From the NCBI RefSeq assembly GCF_000189635.1, contig NW_002476199.1:62001-126000 (forward strand): 64,000 nucleotides of DNA, read 5' to 3'. This stretch comes from Tetrahymena thermophila SB210 (taxonomy: Eukaryota; Ciliophora; Oligohymenophorea; Hymenostomatida; Tetrahymenidae). The notes under the pieces are model-generated. The model saw only the letters and a list, made by a program, of their open reading frames with translations, was not told the DNA's origin and searched no databases. Shown here in pieces: positions 11,227-22,349 of the stretch. A program made the position numbers and the translations under genes. The stretch's first letter is position 1. Each line of letters begins with the position of its first letter.

Positions 11227-12774
11227 ATGCTATTATCATTTTAGCAACCCTCTAGCTAGTCGTAAATTAACACTTAGCAATTAAAATTAAACACTGGTTA
11301 AACATCGATGTTTAACTAAACTACTAAATAATCAAATGCACCTTTATCTAATGAAAATAACCATGAATGTTACTAATACAATTCATTTTAAAAGCCTAAT
11401 TCTTTCACTAAAAATTAAGATTTAAACATGATTAATCATATTGAACGCAGTCAAATTAGTAAGACATATCAAAATAATGATGCAATACATTAAAATTAAT
11501 CAACTTTTTAATCAGTTCAGCATGCTTAGTTTAATTCTAATAGAAATAGCTCTCCATTTTTTATTCCTCAAAATTAAAACATACCGATTGTAGTATAAAA
11601 TTTAGACACTGGCATCCAAACATTAAAAAACAATAATATACAACCAGTTTAAAGAAACAGAATTTTTAGCAGTATAGTCTAATCTAATTTAAGTACTCAT
11701 ACTCGCAACTCAAGTGGTAATCAACTAAATTTAAAAACTGCTAGCCCTCATTTCATTTAGCAAAAGTTAGTTAATTAGTCAGTTTTAGTCATACCTTAAG
11801 CTAATAATAACAATATTTAATATCCTACTTAAGTACATAAATAAATTCAATAGTAATAAGATTAGCAAAAATATTTTCAGTCAAATGTCAAATAAAGTAA
11901 CATTTTAATAAATCAACTTGATTAATAAAGAATTCCTAGTAATAATAATCTAATTTAATCAAATAAAAAGGATTCTGATAAATAATAACAAATTATTAAG
12001 CAAATCTAATTGCTAAAAAATATAGAGCAATAGTAAAATCATATTTAAATATCCAACTAAAAATAAAAGAAGAATGACTCAATATTCTAATAAAATGATT
12101 CTGCCTTTTAAAATGAATAATCTTACATATAAGAAGAGGGATAACTTGAAGACGTTTCAAAAATGAAAAGTGAGATAGATTATTTAAATAGTAAACTTAA
12201 GCTCAAAGAAGAAGAAGTTAGTATATTCATTTAATATGTAAATGAGAGAAGAGAATTCGAAAAAGAAAAAATTTTTTTGATTTAGCAATTAGAAGAAGCT
12301 AGAGCATAAACATAATATCTCAAACTTTAATAGTCTAAAAATCTGAATTCTGAGACGAATGATAATGTTGAATTAAAAGACTAAGTTTTAATAAATCAAA
12401 ATGAAATAATATTATTAAACAAAGAAATCTAGAGCTTAAACAAGTAAATTTAGTATTCTGAGTAGCAAATCCACAACAAAGATGATAACATAAAAGAGCT
12501 GAAGTAAAAAATAGAAGAATAAAATATTTTAATAAAAAAACAAAGTGAAGAGATTTAAAACCTTAATAAAAAATTAGATAATCAAGCTATTCTAAATACA
12601 GATAAATAATAAATAGATCAAATCTAAAAGTAAAAAGATTTAGAATAGTAAAACTAAGTTTATTTATTAAAAATATAGTCTTTAGAAAGAAATCTTGTTA
12701 TTTTAGAAAAAGAAAATAGGGCTTTGAAAAAGCAGTCAGAAGAACAAAATAATTTAAGTGCATAAAAATTGTGA
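11227..12774 (+). CDS. Gln/Asn/Ser-rich protein with C-terminal coiled coil, 515 aa
   Basis: One uninterrupted frame of 516 codons including TGA, no intron. Residues 1 to about 310 are dominated by Gln, Asn and Ser with scattered Thr/Pro and look intrinsically disordered. From about residue 315 (the segment starting EDVSKMKSEIDYLNSKLKLK) to the end the sequence is Glu/Lys/Gln/Leu-rich with heptad periodicity, a long coiled coil of about 190 residues. No enzyme motif, signal peptide or membrane span is seen. Disorder plus coiled coil suits a scaffold or cytoskeletal protein, but this is inference. It ends about 180 nt before the scaffold gap. Confidence 0.8.
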
Positions 12775-12925
12775 CTTATAATTTAATAAATAAATAAAAA
12801 AATATGAGTCAAGTTTAAAATATGTTCATTTTATATTAACACATTTATTATTAAAAAAATCTACTAATTTCTTTTTGCTATTAAAATCTGTTGATTTATT
12901 TTTTAAAAATATATTTAAAAGTTCA

Positions 12926-13078
12926 ATATAATAAGATAAGGGGAATTATAGCTCAANNNNNNNNNNNNNNNNNNNNNNNNNNNNNNNNNNNNNNNNNNNN
13001 NNNNNNNNNNNNNNNNNNNNNNNNNNNNNNNNNNNNNNNNNNNNNNNNNNNNNNNNTTTTCCCCTTATCTATTATATA
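12926..13078. repeat. Inverted repeat flanking the gap
   Basis: The left arm (12926-12945) contains AGATAAGGGGAA. The right arm (13057-13078) contains its exact reverse complement, TTCCCCTTATCT, and the match extends for several more A/T bases with one indel. The arms sit within 12 nt of the left gap edge and at the right gap edge. Confidence 0.65.
12957..13056. other. Assembly gap of 100 N
   Basis: Exactly 100 undetermined bases, the conventional placeholder for a gap of unknown size. Any reading frame crossing it is meaningless. Confidence 0.99.
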
Positions 13079-13414
13079 GTTCAGTTTTAGAATATATACG
13101 ACTAAAAAATTTAAACCAAAAAAAAATATATGGATGAAAGAGTGTTTTCAATAAAAGAGATGTGACATTATAAATTATTTTGCTTTATATATTTTTATTT
13201 GAATACATTTTAATAATAAATCGAATAAATAAATAACAATATTTAAATCTATTTTATTTAAATTGTGTTACTTAGTTTAAAAATTGTTTTTGAGTATTCT
13301 CATAAAATATTCAAGCTCACATAAAAGCTACGAGTCATTTTTCTCATTTAAAATAACTTATTTATTTGTAAAAATATCAAATAATTTAGGATATTCAAAT
13401 TGGTTTATAAATTT

Positions 13415-16078
13415 TCACTTAAATTTCATATTTAGATTTAGTATAGTTATAGGAATATAAATATCTTTTTCTTTCGATTTGAATTTTTATAAAACAAATT
13501 AAACTTTTTTTGCAAAATCTTTTACAAGAAATCTTTCTGGGTTTTCCCTTGATTAAATAATTCTTGAGCCTCCTTTTTTCAAAGCTTCTTTAATCTCTTT
13601 TAAGATAGATTCTTTAACTTTTTAATCAGAAACTTCTATTGAGCTTCTCTCTTTTAACCTATCCTTCCAATGACTATTTGCTTTTTATCCTTATAATTTT
13701 GAATGGACTGTTAATAGTGATTTTATAGAACCAATCTCTGAAATATTATCAAATTCATCAACTGTTTATTTTAAGTTTACATCTTCTGAATCTTTCTATT
13801 ATTGATTTAAATGATCTTTTATAATTTTATCTTAAATATTCTATATAGGTTCTGATAAATCTTCATTTATATCTAAATTTTCTTCAGGGTCACTATCTTC
13901 TTCGAAGAAATCATTTTATTAATTCTAATTTATATTTTCATCTTATTACAAATCGTAAAATTATTCAATTTCCTTATTTGTTTCCTCATCATCAGTAACT
14001 ACTTTAATATCTTAATCAAGCTAATTTGTTAAATTTTCTAAAATTTATTATTTTTATTTGAGCTTCTTTTTATTCTTTCTATTTTCTTTTTTCTTCTTCT
14101 TTTTCATGTTTATTTTATCAACAATTTACTAACTATAACCAAACTTAATTAATTCAAGTGCCTTTATTGTTGAATTCATATTGAAATCCCCTAAGCTAAC
14201 TTTCTTTAATAAAACAATATCTGAATACTCTGTGGTTGAAACAAATTTATCTTTATCTTTAATAAATTACTAAGCATTTTGATAATTATTTAAATGAAAT
14301 AACGCTAGCTCTAATAAACTTTTGTCTTTTTCATTTAACAAATTTATTAGTATTTACTTTTTATCAATTTAGACTTCATTTTTTAAATGAAGCTACTATT
14401 AGGATAAAGAAATATCCTTTTTATACTTTATAGGATCAAATGTTAAATTATCAAAATTAGCATTAGTTTATTCATATTTCATTTTATGATAGAGATCTAG
14501 AATATCTTAAATTTAATTTGCTACATTTTCGTATTGATATTTTACTTATACTTCATTTGTTTAATTATTTTTGTTCTTTTTATTCTTGAGTTAGCTAATA
14601 ACACTTTGATTATGAATCCATAAATCGCATGCATCTTCTATAACATTTTTGGTATCATTTTCATAATAAAGATACCAAATTGAAATTAAATTGTTCAGAT
14701 TCTAATCTGAATATTTGTTATTTGAAATAAGCAATTTTTCTAAAAATCCTTAAATACAAATTTCACTAGGTCTCCACAACATAATACATTTGCCTGGTGT
14801 ATTTTTTTGATGAGCAGATAGTAAACTTAGAAATTTAATAGATTAATCATTTTATTCTAATTCAATCACTATAAAGTTGTCAGATTTAGCTGACTAGTTT
14901 ACAATTTTAGATCCTATCCACTTATCTTTTGACTCTTCAATAAAAAGCTATTATCCTCTATTCACAAATTCAGATTTCTCTTCAAATATAACAAATGAAA
15001 ATGAGTACCTTTGCTAATCTACTTCATAAATAAAAATATGATCTTCTTCATAATGTATTTTATTAATTCTTTTCTGAATTTCTTGATTAAATTAACTGGT
15101 GTTCATTTAGGTCAATTTCTTTTACTCAATAATTTGTTTATCTATGTATATGATTAAATCTTTTGGATTATCAACTCTAATCATAGGAATACCATCATTA
15201 GCTCCTGGCTTTGTAAAAGGTTCCTAAATTAATAGCCATGTATCTTTCTAAATTTACTTTTAATCTAAGTTATAAATAAAAAGTCTTATAACATTCTAAA
15301 GTGGATCTTCTATTAATGTTGCTACACTACAACCAGTCCATGCTGTGTTTTTTATCAACTTAGCTAGTATAAAAGTTTTTTCCATAACTGCATAATATGT
15401 GCAATCAATCATTCCTAGCTTCATTTACTGTATGCCTTACTCTTAAAAAATCTAATTCTTTTTCAAAATATCCTTAAACCATATTTCTCTATTAATATCT
15501 GGAATAAAAATTTTGTTTGTATTAAATTAACTATTTTGTTCATCAAATTTTTTCTCAAACATAGTCCTTGGAAAATTCTTCTTAGTTAATTCAATGGTAA
15601 ATTGGATATATTACTTTAACTCTTGTATTTTTTCTTGTAAAAGCATTTTTGGCATGTATGGAAATTCATTAAATAGAGATTGTAAATCTTGATCACTTTC
15701 AAAGAGTAAATTTTTATAAAGAAGTTCTTAATTTTAAGAAGAAAAAGGATTCTTCCATATGAGCCCTTCTTAGCTTTTGGATAAATTAAAGTAGATTCCC
15801 TTCTATGTATTAATAGTAAAATAAGATTCATCAAGCAAAATCTTACTTGTAAATTTCCCTTCAAAAATAGGAACAGAAAAATTGATAAAGTTAATTGTCA
15901 AATATTCTTTAGATAACATAATTTAAACATTTTTTTCTACGAGTTTTGGATATTCTGCAGCCCTTGAGCTAAATATGTAGAAGTATCTAAAGTACATCTC
16001 AAGGAATAAGATTTTAATACACTTATCATCTTCTTCCCAAACAAATTACTTCCCCTATTTGTAAACTTGATTTTCCAT
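13415..16078 (-). CDS. 887-aa protein resembling TPR/SET-type proteins
   Basis: Single uninterrupted reverse-strand frame of 888 codons with TGA. A segment around residues 255-315 reads RLFIYNL, then WLLIQEPFTKPGANDG, then IRVDNPKDLIIY. From memory this follows the pattern just before the SET domain of TPR-SET proteins (RLslYN...l.ikEPyyk..dG..iRVDhPsD). No SET signature (GxG..NHSCxPN) is found downstream. The middle (about 520-650) is helical with possible TPR-like repeats. A lysine-rich tract follows (MKKKKKKENRKNKKK), then an acidic Gln-rich linker, then a basic C-terminal segment (HWKDRLKERSS and onward). No signal peptide or transmembrane segment is seen. The role is unknown; a nuclear or cytosolic scaffold derived from a TPR-SET ancestor is one inference. 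Gene structure is firm, homology tentative. Confidence 0.78.
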
Positions 16079-16550
16079 TATTAAATGAAATAAATCTATT
16101 CTTTTTATTAAAATCTATGATTTTTTATTTTTTATAATTTTTAATTTACTAATTAAGATATCAAATAAGTCAGAAATTTTTTTAAAAACAAAAAATTTAC
16201 CTAAATATGAATCACTGATAACACTTATCTATTTCTATTTATTAGCTATTCAAAATTTTTGTAATAGACAGTAAATTAAAACTGTTTTATTATTCTAATA
16301 GACAAATCAAGATAGTCATCAAAAGTCTTTATTTAAAATTTATTTTGAGCTTATAAGTTTAAATAAATAAATAATTAATCAAATATTATATTATTAAAAA
16401 TAGGCTAATTTTGAATTTTACTTAAAAATATATTTCTAAATTTAAACAACAAAAGAAATATTAATTTTAATTAAAGAATATTTTGCTTTTATTTAATATT
16501 ATAACTTTAAAATTTAAATAAATTAAATGAAAATTTATTTAAACTGAAGT
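16079..16550. other. AT-rich spacer between divergent elements
   Basis: Upstream of the 887-aa gene and of the kinase fragment. No coding character is seen. In particular, the N-lobe expected for the kinase fragment is absent. Confidence 0.45.
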
Positions 16551-16766
16551 ATGAAAGGGATTAAGAATGAAGTTCAAAATTTTCTTTTGAAGAATGAAAT
16601 AAATATTTTGAAAAAACTTAATAATATAAATTGTCTAAAGTTTTTTGATGTATTCCATACTTCTGTTAATAAATAAATTATTACAGTATTTTGTGATCAT
16701 GGTCATGGAGACTTAAAGCAGTTAATTACAAAATATATTTAAAAATTTTACAATCATTTAATATGA
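16551..16766 (+). pseudogene. Protein-kinase fragment (N-lobe/hinge only), 71 aa
   Basis: An ATG-to-TGA frame of 71 residues reads NEINILKKLNNINCLKFFD, then a VNKQIITVF strand, then DHGHGDLKQLI. This corresponds to kinase subdomains III (Glu of the alpha-C helix), IV and the hinge/D-helix (EYxxxGDLxxLI pattern). The glycine loop and catalytic Lys upstream are missing, with an in-frame TGA just before the ATG. After the stop a weak alpha-E-like continuation (SEFAIKLLFY) appears near 16800 in another frame, but no HRD loop or DFG is found. It is therefore a truncated, probably non-functional kinase copy, separate from the relic at 6 kb. Confidence 0.5.
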
Positions 16767-17061
16767 TTTTTTTATTAGAAATGAAAGAAGATTACTTCAG
16801 AATTTGCTATTAAATTACTTTTTTATAAAAGAATTTTGTTTGATGTTTAAAAAAAATTAACAAAAACATAAGAAAAAATTTAATTTATTTACAAAAATAC
16901 ATTTTACAAAACAAATTTTGCACTAAAATGATTAGTTTAAGAGAAATACAATAAAGTAAATAAAATTGTTTAAAATACGATTAATAATTTTTTCCTTTGA
17001 AATAATATAAATTCTATATTAAAATATTAAATAATAATAAGCAGTTATTAAATTAAATATA
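16767..17061. other. Spacer, no gene seen
   Basis: AT-rich sequence after the kinase fragment, up to the 3' end of the transporter gene. Confidence 0.4.
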
Positions 17062-18814
17062 TCAATCTGACTTAGAGCTACTCACTAAAGAATTATTCTA
17101 TTATTTATTTAAGGGAATATGCATATCTGCATTTTCTTTTTCATCTATGTCAATATGGTTAACAATCTTTGAATCACTGTGATCCACAACCTAATCCTTT
17201 TCGGCTTTTGTTCTTTTTAAGTCTTATTTCATAAAGAATACAGTAGAGAGTGAAACAGCAAATATAGCTACAAATGCAATAAGCACATATACGCTACCCA
17301 TTTTCTCGTTTGAGTCTTTAGCTGAATCTATAATTAAACTGAATAAGGAACCTAATAAGAATGAAACTACATGAGAAATTGTATAGATAAAACCTGTTAC
17401 TGTTGCTTCACCAATTGGGAAACAAACTTCATTAGCCAACTCAAGTAATATAGGGATGATAGGAATTACAAAGAAACCTAAAATGACTGCACAACATATT
17501 AATAAACCAAATATTTCTGTTTAGAGAATGAATATCATCAAAATAGATGCTACAATAGTTCCTAGTATACCTAATCCTGATAATTTTTTATAAGCACTAG
17601 TCTTTTTTAACATTCTGATAAAAATAACACTTCCAAATACACCAGAAAATACACATACGACACTCAAAGTACTTGTGTGTTAAGATTCAAAACCATAAGG
17701 TCCAACTAATTGCCCTAGGACAACTGCAAAATCAATAAAGCATCCATAACAAAAAGAAAAGCATACCGTAATTAAGACATATGTTCTTTTTTTGATCAAA
17801 ATTTACAAAGCTGTCTTAAAATCTTCTCTATCAACATTAGCTGAAAAACTAGGAGGAGTAGCAGGTTTATCCTTGTAAAACAATAGATTCAAAACACTAG
17901 TAGAAGATACGATTACTGCAGAAATAAGGAGGAGATTAAAAGTTAAATCTTTACCGTGTTGATAATTATCACTTGTATCATCAGAAGCTTTATAACCTGA
18001 AAAATAAATACCAGGAATTACTAATCCTACGACTCCAGTTACAGTAGAAAAGAAGCTTAAAAAGCCAGTTACAGCTGCTCTTGAAGAAGGATAGAACCAA
18101 TTTGAGGATACTATTATATTAATAAATTTATTTAATAATTATAGTACTTAAAATACTTAATAAAAATCCTATTATTCAAAAATTGTTTGAAAATAATGTA
18201 TAGATTATTTTAGCAGTAGATAAACTAATTCTGCCTCTCTAAATACTTACAAAATTTCTATTTATTGAAATATTCTTTTTTTTGGTTTTTCAGTTAAAGT
18301 AGTAAGTAGGTAGTATTTAAAAAATATATTTACTTTTGTTAATAGCATTGATAAGAAAAGGATTAGCGCAACCTACAAGTAGCTACCCTATGATGGCGAA
18401 AGCAAAACTCTTATTTACAAGACATCTGATCCAGCATGCTGCTAGACTAAACACACAGGCAATAGTATTACCTACTTTAGTACCATATTTATCGACTATA
18501 AAATTTGCTGGGAATGAAACAGGGACATGCATAATCATATGAACTAAAGAAGTTAAATTATACACAGTACTGCTTAAACCATAAACAACACTCAGTTCAT
18601 TTGCTTAAGGAGCAAAACTATTTTGCATAATTGATATTTGCATCATTCCTAAAATGTATATAGCTATGTTAAAGAACCTATATTAGTAAACTTAAAATTT
18701 TGATTCTGCTTGTTTTTCAATTCTTTCAAGATCAGAAGGGGTAAAATCCTAATCTGTTTCGGGAAGAAAACCATCTGAAGGATGTTTTTCACTGGCAGTT
18801 GATTGTTTATCCAT
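17062..18814 (-). CDS. MFS transporter, FLVCR-like, 509 aa
   Basis: Two exons, 18334-18814 and 17062-18110, with a 223-nt GT-AG intron, give 510 codons with TGA. The cytosolic N-terminus (about 45 aa, acidic/polar) precedes about 12 hydrophobic spans. The YRFFNIAIYILGM start, the loop FIVDKYGTKVGN between TM2 and TM3 (an MFS loop 2-3 motif D.yG.k.g), and the WFYPSSRAAVTG segment with following G-rich helix resemble the FLVCR-type heme/choline transporter branch of the major facilitator superfamily. The C-terminal tail (about 45 aa) is charged. Expected at the plasma membrane or an organelle membrane. Substrate cannot be deduced; FLVCR relatives move heme or choline. The unusually long intron lies after about residue 160, between transmembrane spans. 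Start chosen because no upstream in-frame ATG precedes hydrophobic sequence. Confidence 0.85.
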
Positions 18815-21286
18815 AGTGTATCACTGATTGAAGCTTTATTTAAAAAACTTTAAAGCTATATTAAAGTCAATAAACTTTCCTTTTTTAAATATAATAATTT
18901 GATAATTGTTTAAAAATATTAATAAATATAATATTCAACTTTAATTAATACTTTCTTGTATATTTTTATTATTTTCTTCTATATAATCAATATATTATAA
19001 ATAGAATACACCTAGTTCACTTATGTGCATGTATATGAACATTAGTCATTGATGATATTCTATTTTCGATCACATTCTAAAAATCTTGTTTTTTCTTTTT
19101 GAATGTATTTTTCAATACAATCAGAGAAAATTTAAATTTCTGATCCGCTCTCTAATTAGAAAAGGCTTAGAGTCTTTGTTATTATAATAATATTTTTTAT
19201 TAGATAAATCAGTATTAAAAATAGAGATATAGATTATATAAATAATCTATTTGCCAGAGATATAATTTATTTTGTTTAAAAATTCAAAAAATATTTTATT
19301 TCTTTAAATCTCTTAATGGTATAAAGTAATGATGTTTTTTTACTTATATTTATTTTAAATTTGTCAAAATTTTTTCATAATTTAGTGACTAATTATCATA
19401 ATATAATAAATTATAGATTATAATCCCATTTAAAACCCAAAATTTACAAAACAAGTTTAAATTTTATGATAACTTTTCTTCATATTTATTTTTGAATATG
19501 TTTTAAACTAAATAGAAATTAAAAAAATGATAATTTTTGTTTTCTTTTTTTTATCTCATTTTCATATTTATCTATGAATCTTAGTTAATTTTGCATAATA
19601 TATTGTAAAAAATTTTTTACAAGTAACCAAATTACCTCCAAGATATACTTAACTTAATGATCAAAATATTCCTTAAAATATTACTATTGAATTATAGATA
19701 TTTTAGAAAACCTCACCTTTCTAATATTTTTTAGGAAACAAATTATTTTTTTCTATTTAATTTAATTTTTTCATATCTAAATAAATATATCATTGTTTAG
19801 TTAGTTAGTTAGCTATAGTAAAATTTTTCATTTTTTAATTTGTTTGTTTTTAAACTTTATTTTCATTTTTAACTCTTTTATATCATCTTTAGTAAATTTA
19901 TTCAATTTTTACTTCTCGTTCTTAATGTTTGAATATGTTTTTAAATACATTTTAGGTTTTTATTCATAAACTTTTAATAAATATATTTTATTGACTTTAT
20001 ATGTAATAATTCTGTCATAGTTTTATTATGCTCATTAAATGCATTTCGAAAGATTTTATTAGATATCACAGCTTGAAATATAACGAATTTTGCTGAATTT
20101 AACGAAAATATTTTGATCTCAGTAAAAAATGCCTATTTAAACTAGAACGTAAATATAGAACAATTCATAAAACTATTCCAATCAATAATAAGAAATGAAC
20201 TGTAAACAGTGTATCTAATTTTCATAAAACAAAATGTAATAAAATTTATTTAAAATACTTTGCACATAACATTTTCTCTAATTTATAGTTAACTTTGAAT
20301 TTAATTGACTGTCTTATTTTAAATTGTTATTATTTTAATTATTTACATAATTATCAATATTTAGATCAGATTTTTTTTTTGTTGGCAATTCAAAAATAAA
20401 ATCTATTAAAAACATTTCATTAATATGATTTTTTGAAAGAGTTAAAAAATTAGTTTTTTCCAACTTCATTCATAATTTTTAGAAAATTTTATTTTTTGTT
20501 TGTAGATTATTCTGAATTTTCTAAATTTTAGTAGCATTAAATTTTTTTAAAAACCTAAAAGAGATTGAAAGTCGACTGATATCTATCTATCTATCTAATG
20601 ATTTATGTATTTGTTTATTTTTTATTCTTTTGATAAAAGGTTTTGAAAAATTAAAAATATTATTGAGAGTTAAATAAAAGAAATCGGAATTATTTGAAGA
20701 TTAAAATCAATTAAAAAATAACAATAATAATTATGGTATGTATAACATGGTTTTGCTAAATAAGAAGAAAGGGGAAACGTTTGAGATATAAAGTGTCAAA
20801 ATGATAGAAATTATTAGTGTTTTTTTATTGTATTTGTTTGACCTTATTTAATTAAAAACACTAAGCAAGTAAATAGAAAGATTAGATAGATAAATAGAGT
20901 AGTGGAAGAAGAAGAGCTATTTGAATTGGTAAGGTTGTAAAAAAATAAATAACAAGCAAATAAACAAATAAAATATAAAGGCAACATAAATTAAGAAGAA
21001 AAACAACTAACTAACTAACTCACTGCTCGGTTTCTCATTCAATTAATCAATCAATAAATAAATAATTCAATTATTAGAAATAAACAAAATCAAAGAAAAG
21101 AAAAAAGAAACAAAAAACAAGTAAATAAAAAGAAAAGAAATAAAATAAATCTAATATATCTCTTAATCTACATTATCAAAGAAGAAAACAAACAAAAAAT
21201 ATACAAATAAATAAATAAATAAAAAGAAGTCCTCCTTTTAAATTTAAGAAGTAGAAAGAAGTAATTATAAAAAGCCGCTAACAGAA
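18815..21286. other. 2.5-kb divergent intergenic region
   Basis: Lies between the transporter (-) and cyclin (+) starts. It is largely AT-rich. Near 19030-19200 the reverse strand has two short overlapping frames of coding-like composition but no consistent exon chain. The last ~300 nt before the cyclin ATG is a purine-rich AAACAAATAAAT/AAGAAG tract, likely the cyclin 5' UTR. An ATCT microsatellite lies at 20581-20597. Confidence 0.4.
20581..20597. repeat. ATCT microsatellite
   Basis: Four tandem ATCT units in the intergenic region upstream of the cyclin gene. Confidence 0.7.
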
Positions 21287-22349
21287 ATGTCCATGGATTA
21301 GTTTTACGATAGAAGAATCATCTATTAAAACGAAAGCATCACTTACGAAGAAGCTTACGTTCTTAATGGAACAAGAGTAGTTTCGACTGAAGATATAATT
21401 GAAATCATAGCAAATGTATTAACAGAAATTATAGAGTAAACTGATAAGTAGACGATACAATATGTTACAAATTTTCATGGTAAAAATGTACCTTCAATTA
21501 GCATAAAAGAGTATTTGGCAAGAATAGCTAGATGTTCACACTGCTCATAGGAGTGCTTTATTTTTGCTTTGATTTATGTGGATAGAATTACTGAACGTCA
21601 TTAGAATTTCATTATCAATAGCTATAACATCCACAGGTAAATAAACTAAGTCTCACTTGACTTTTAAACAATTTAGCTAAATGCTAAATAAACAGCAATT
21701 TATTAGAATGAAAGATTGGAGAAAACATAATTAATTTTTTGTAGATTTTTAGTATCATATTAGATGAACTAAATGAAGTAAAAATAAACACGCAAATTAA
21801 CAAAAATATTTTTATTTATGCAACTCTTTCTTTAAATTTTTAGCACCTCTTCCTATGTGCTTCTTTTCTTAATCTTTTGATTCTCTACATCTGTTCTCGA
21901 GAGATTCAATAAAAAATTAAATAAGCTTGAATAAACAATAGAATTATTGTCATTCTAGAGTTTGTAAGTTAAATGATTTTCAAAATGAAAAATGATTTAT
22001 TTATTTATTAATTTATTTGCATAAATTTGATAAATTTGATGAATTTGATGAATTAATTTTTTAAATTAATTTAGAATAGTAAGAAAAATAAATAAAATTT
22101 TTATTATTTTTAAATAAAATTAGATTACTTATCACTTCAATTATGCTCGCTACTAAATTTTTTGATGACAGATACTATAACAATGAGTACTATGCTAAAG
22201 TTGGCGGTATTGGAAATTAGGAAATAAATTTACTTGAAAGAGATTTCTTGTAGCTGATTAACTTCCGTTTATACATTGCACCAATCTTGTTCTTTAGATA
22301 TCGCGAGAGATTACTTGAGTCTTACAATTTTGAACCTATGTAAAACTGA
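21287..22349 (+). CDS. PHO80/P-type cyclin, 191 aa
   Basis: Exon 1 (21287-21636) and exon 2 (22124-22349) join across a 487-nt intron to 192 codons with TGA. The spliced protein reads through the cyclin box: [28 protein letters not shown], then across the junction [29 protein letters not shown] and [15 protein letters not shown]. This is the PHO80/P-U cyclin pattern (P.isi.dYl.Ri, aliYiDR, vHRllits.m.A.Kf.dD, Y.n..yAkvGGi...E.n.lE..FL..l.f.L.v). Such cyclins bind a CDK of the Pho85/Cdk5 class and act in nutrient or cell-cycle signalling. The partner is not known here. The splice is fixed by the conserved HRLL motif falling exactly on the junction. The short N-terminal extension and immediate stop after the box match the family's small size. 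Confidence 0.9.
21637..22123 (+). other. 487-nt intron in the cyclin gene
   Basis: GTAAAT donor and AAATTAG acceptor. It is several times longer than most introns here and contains C/T-richer stretches and an AATTTGATG repeat (22024-22053). Confidence 0.75.
22024..22053. repeat. AATTTGATG tandem repeat inside the cyclin intron
   Basis: Three near-perfect copies of an AATTTGAT(A/G) unit. Confidence 0.6.

Larger units (their letters stand above)
12775..13414. other. Spacer containing the scaffold gap
   Basis: AT-rich DNA on both sides of 100 N. It lies between the 3' ends of two convergent genes. No coding frame is seen apart from one running into the Ns. Confidence 0.6.

Noticed and set aside
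12891-13079. ORF running through the N gap
   Set aside because: Most of its residues are undetermined, so it is an artefact of the gap.
15616-15864. 82-codon minus-strand ORF
   Set aside because: Alternate-frame shadow inside the 887-aa gene, whose own frame is open for 888 codons.
18336-18565. Small standard-code ORFs on both strands
   Set aside because: The minus-strand one is a piece of the MFS transporter exon 1; the plus-strand one is its antisense shadow.
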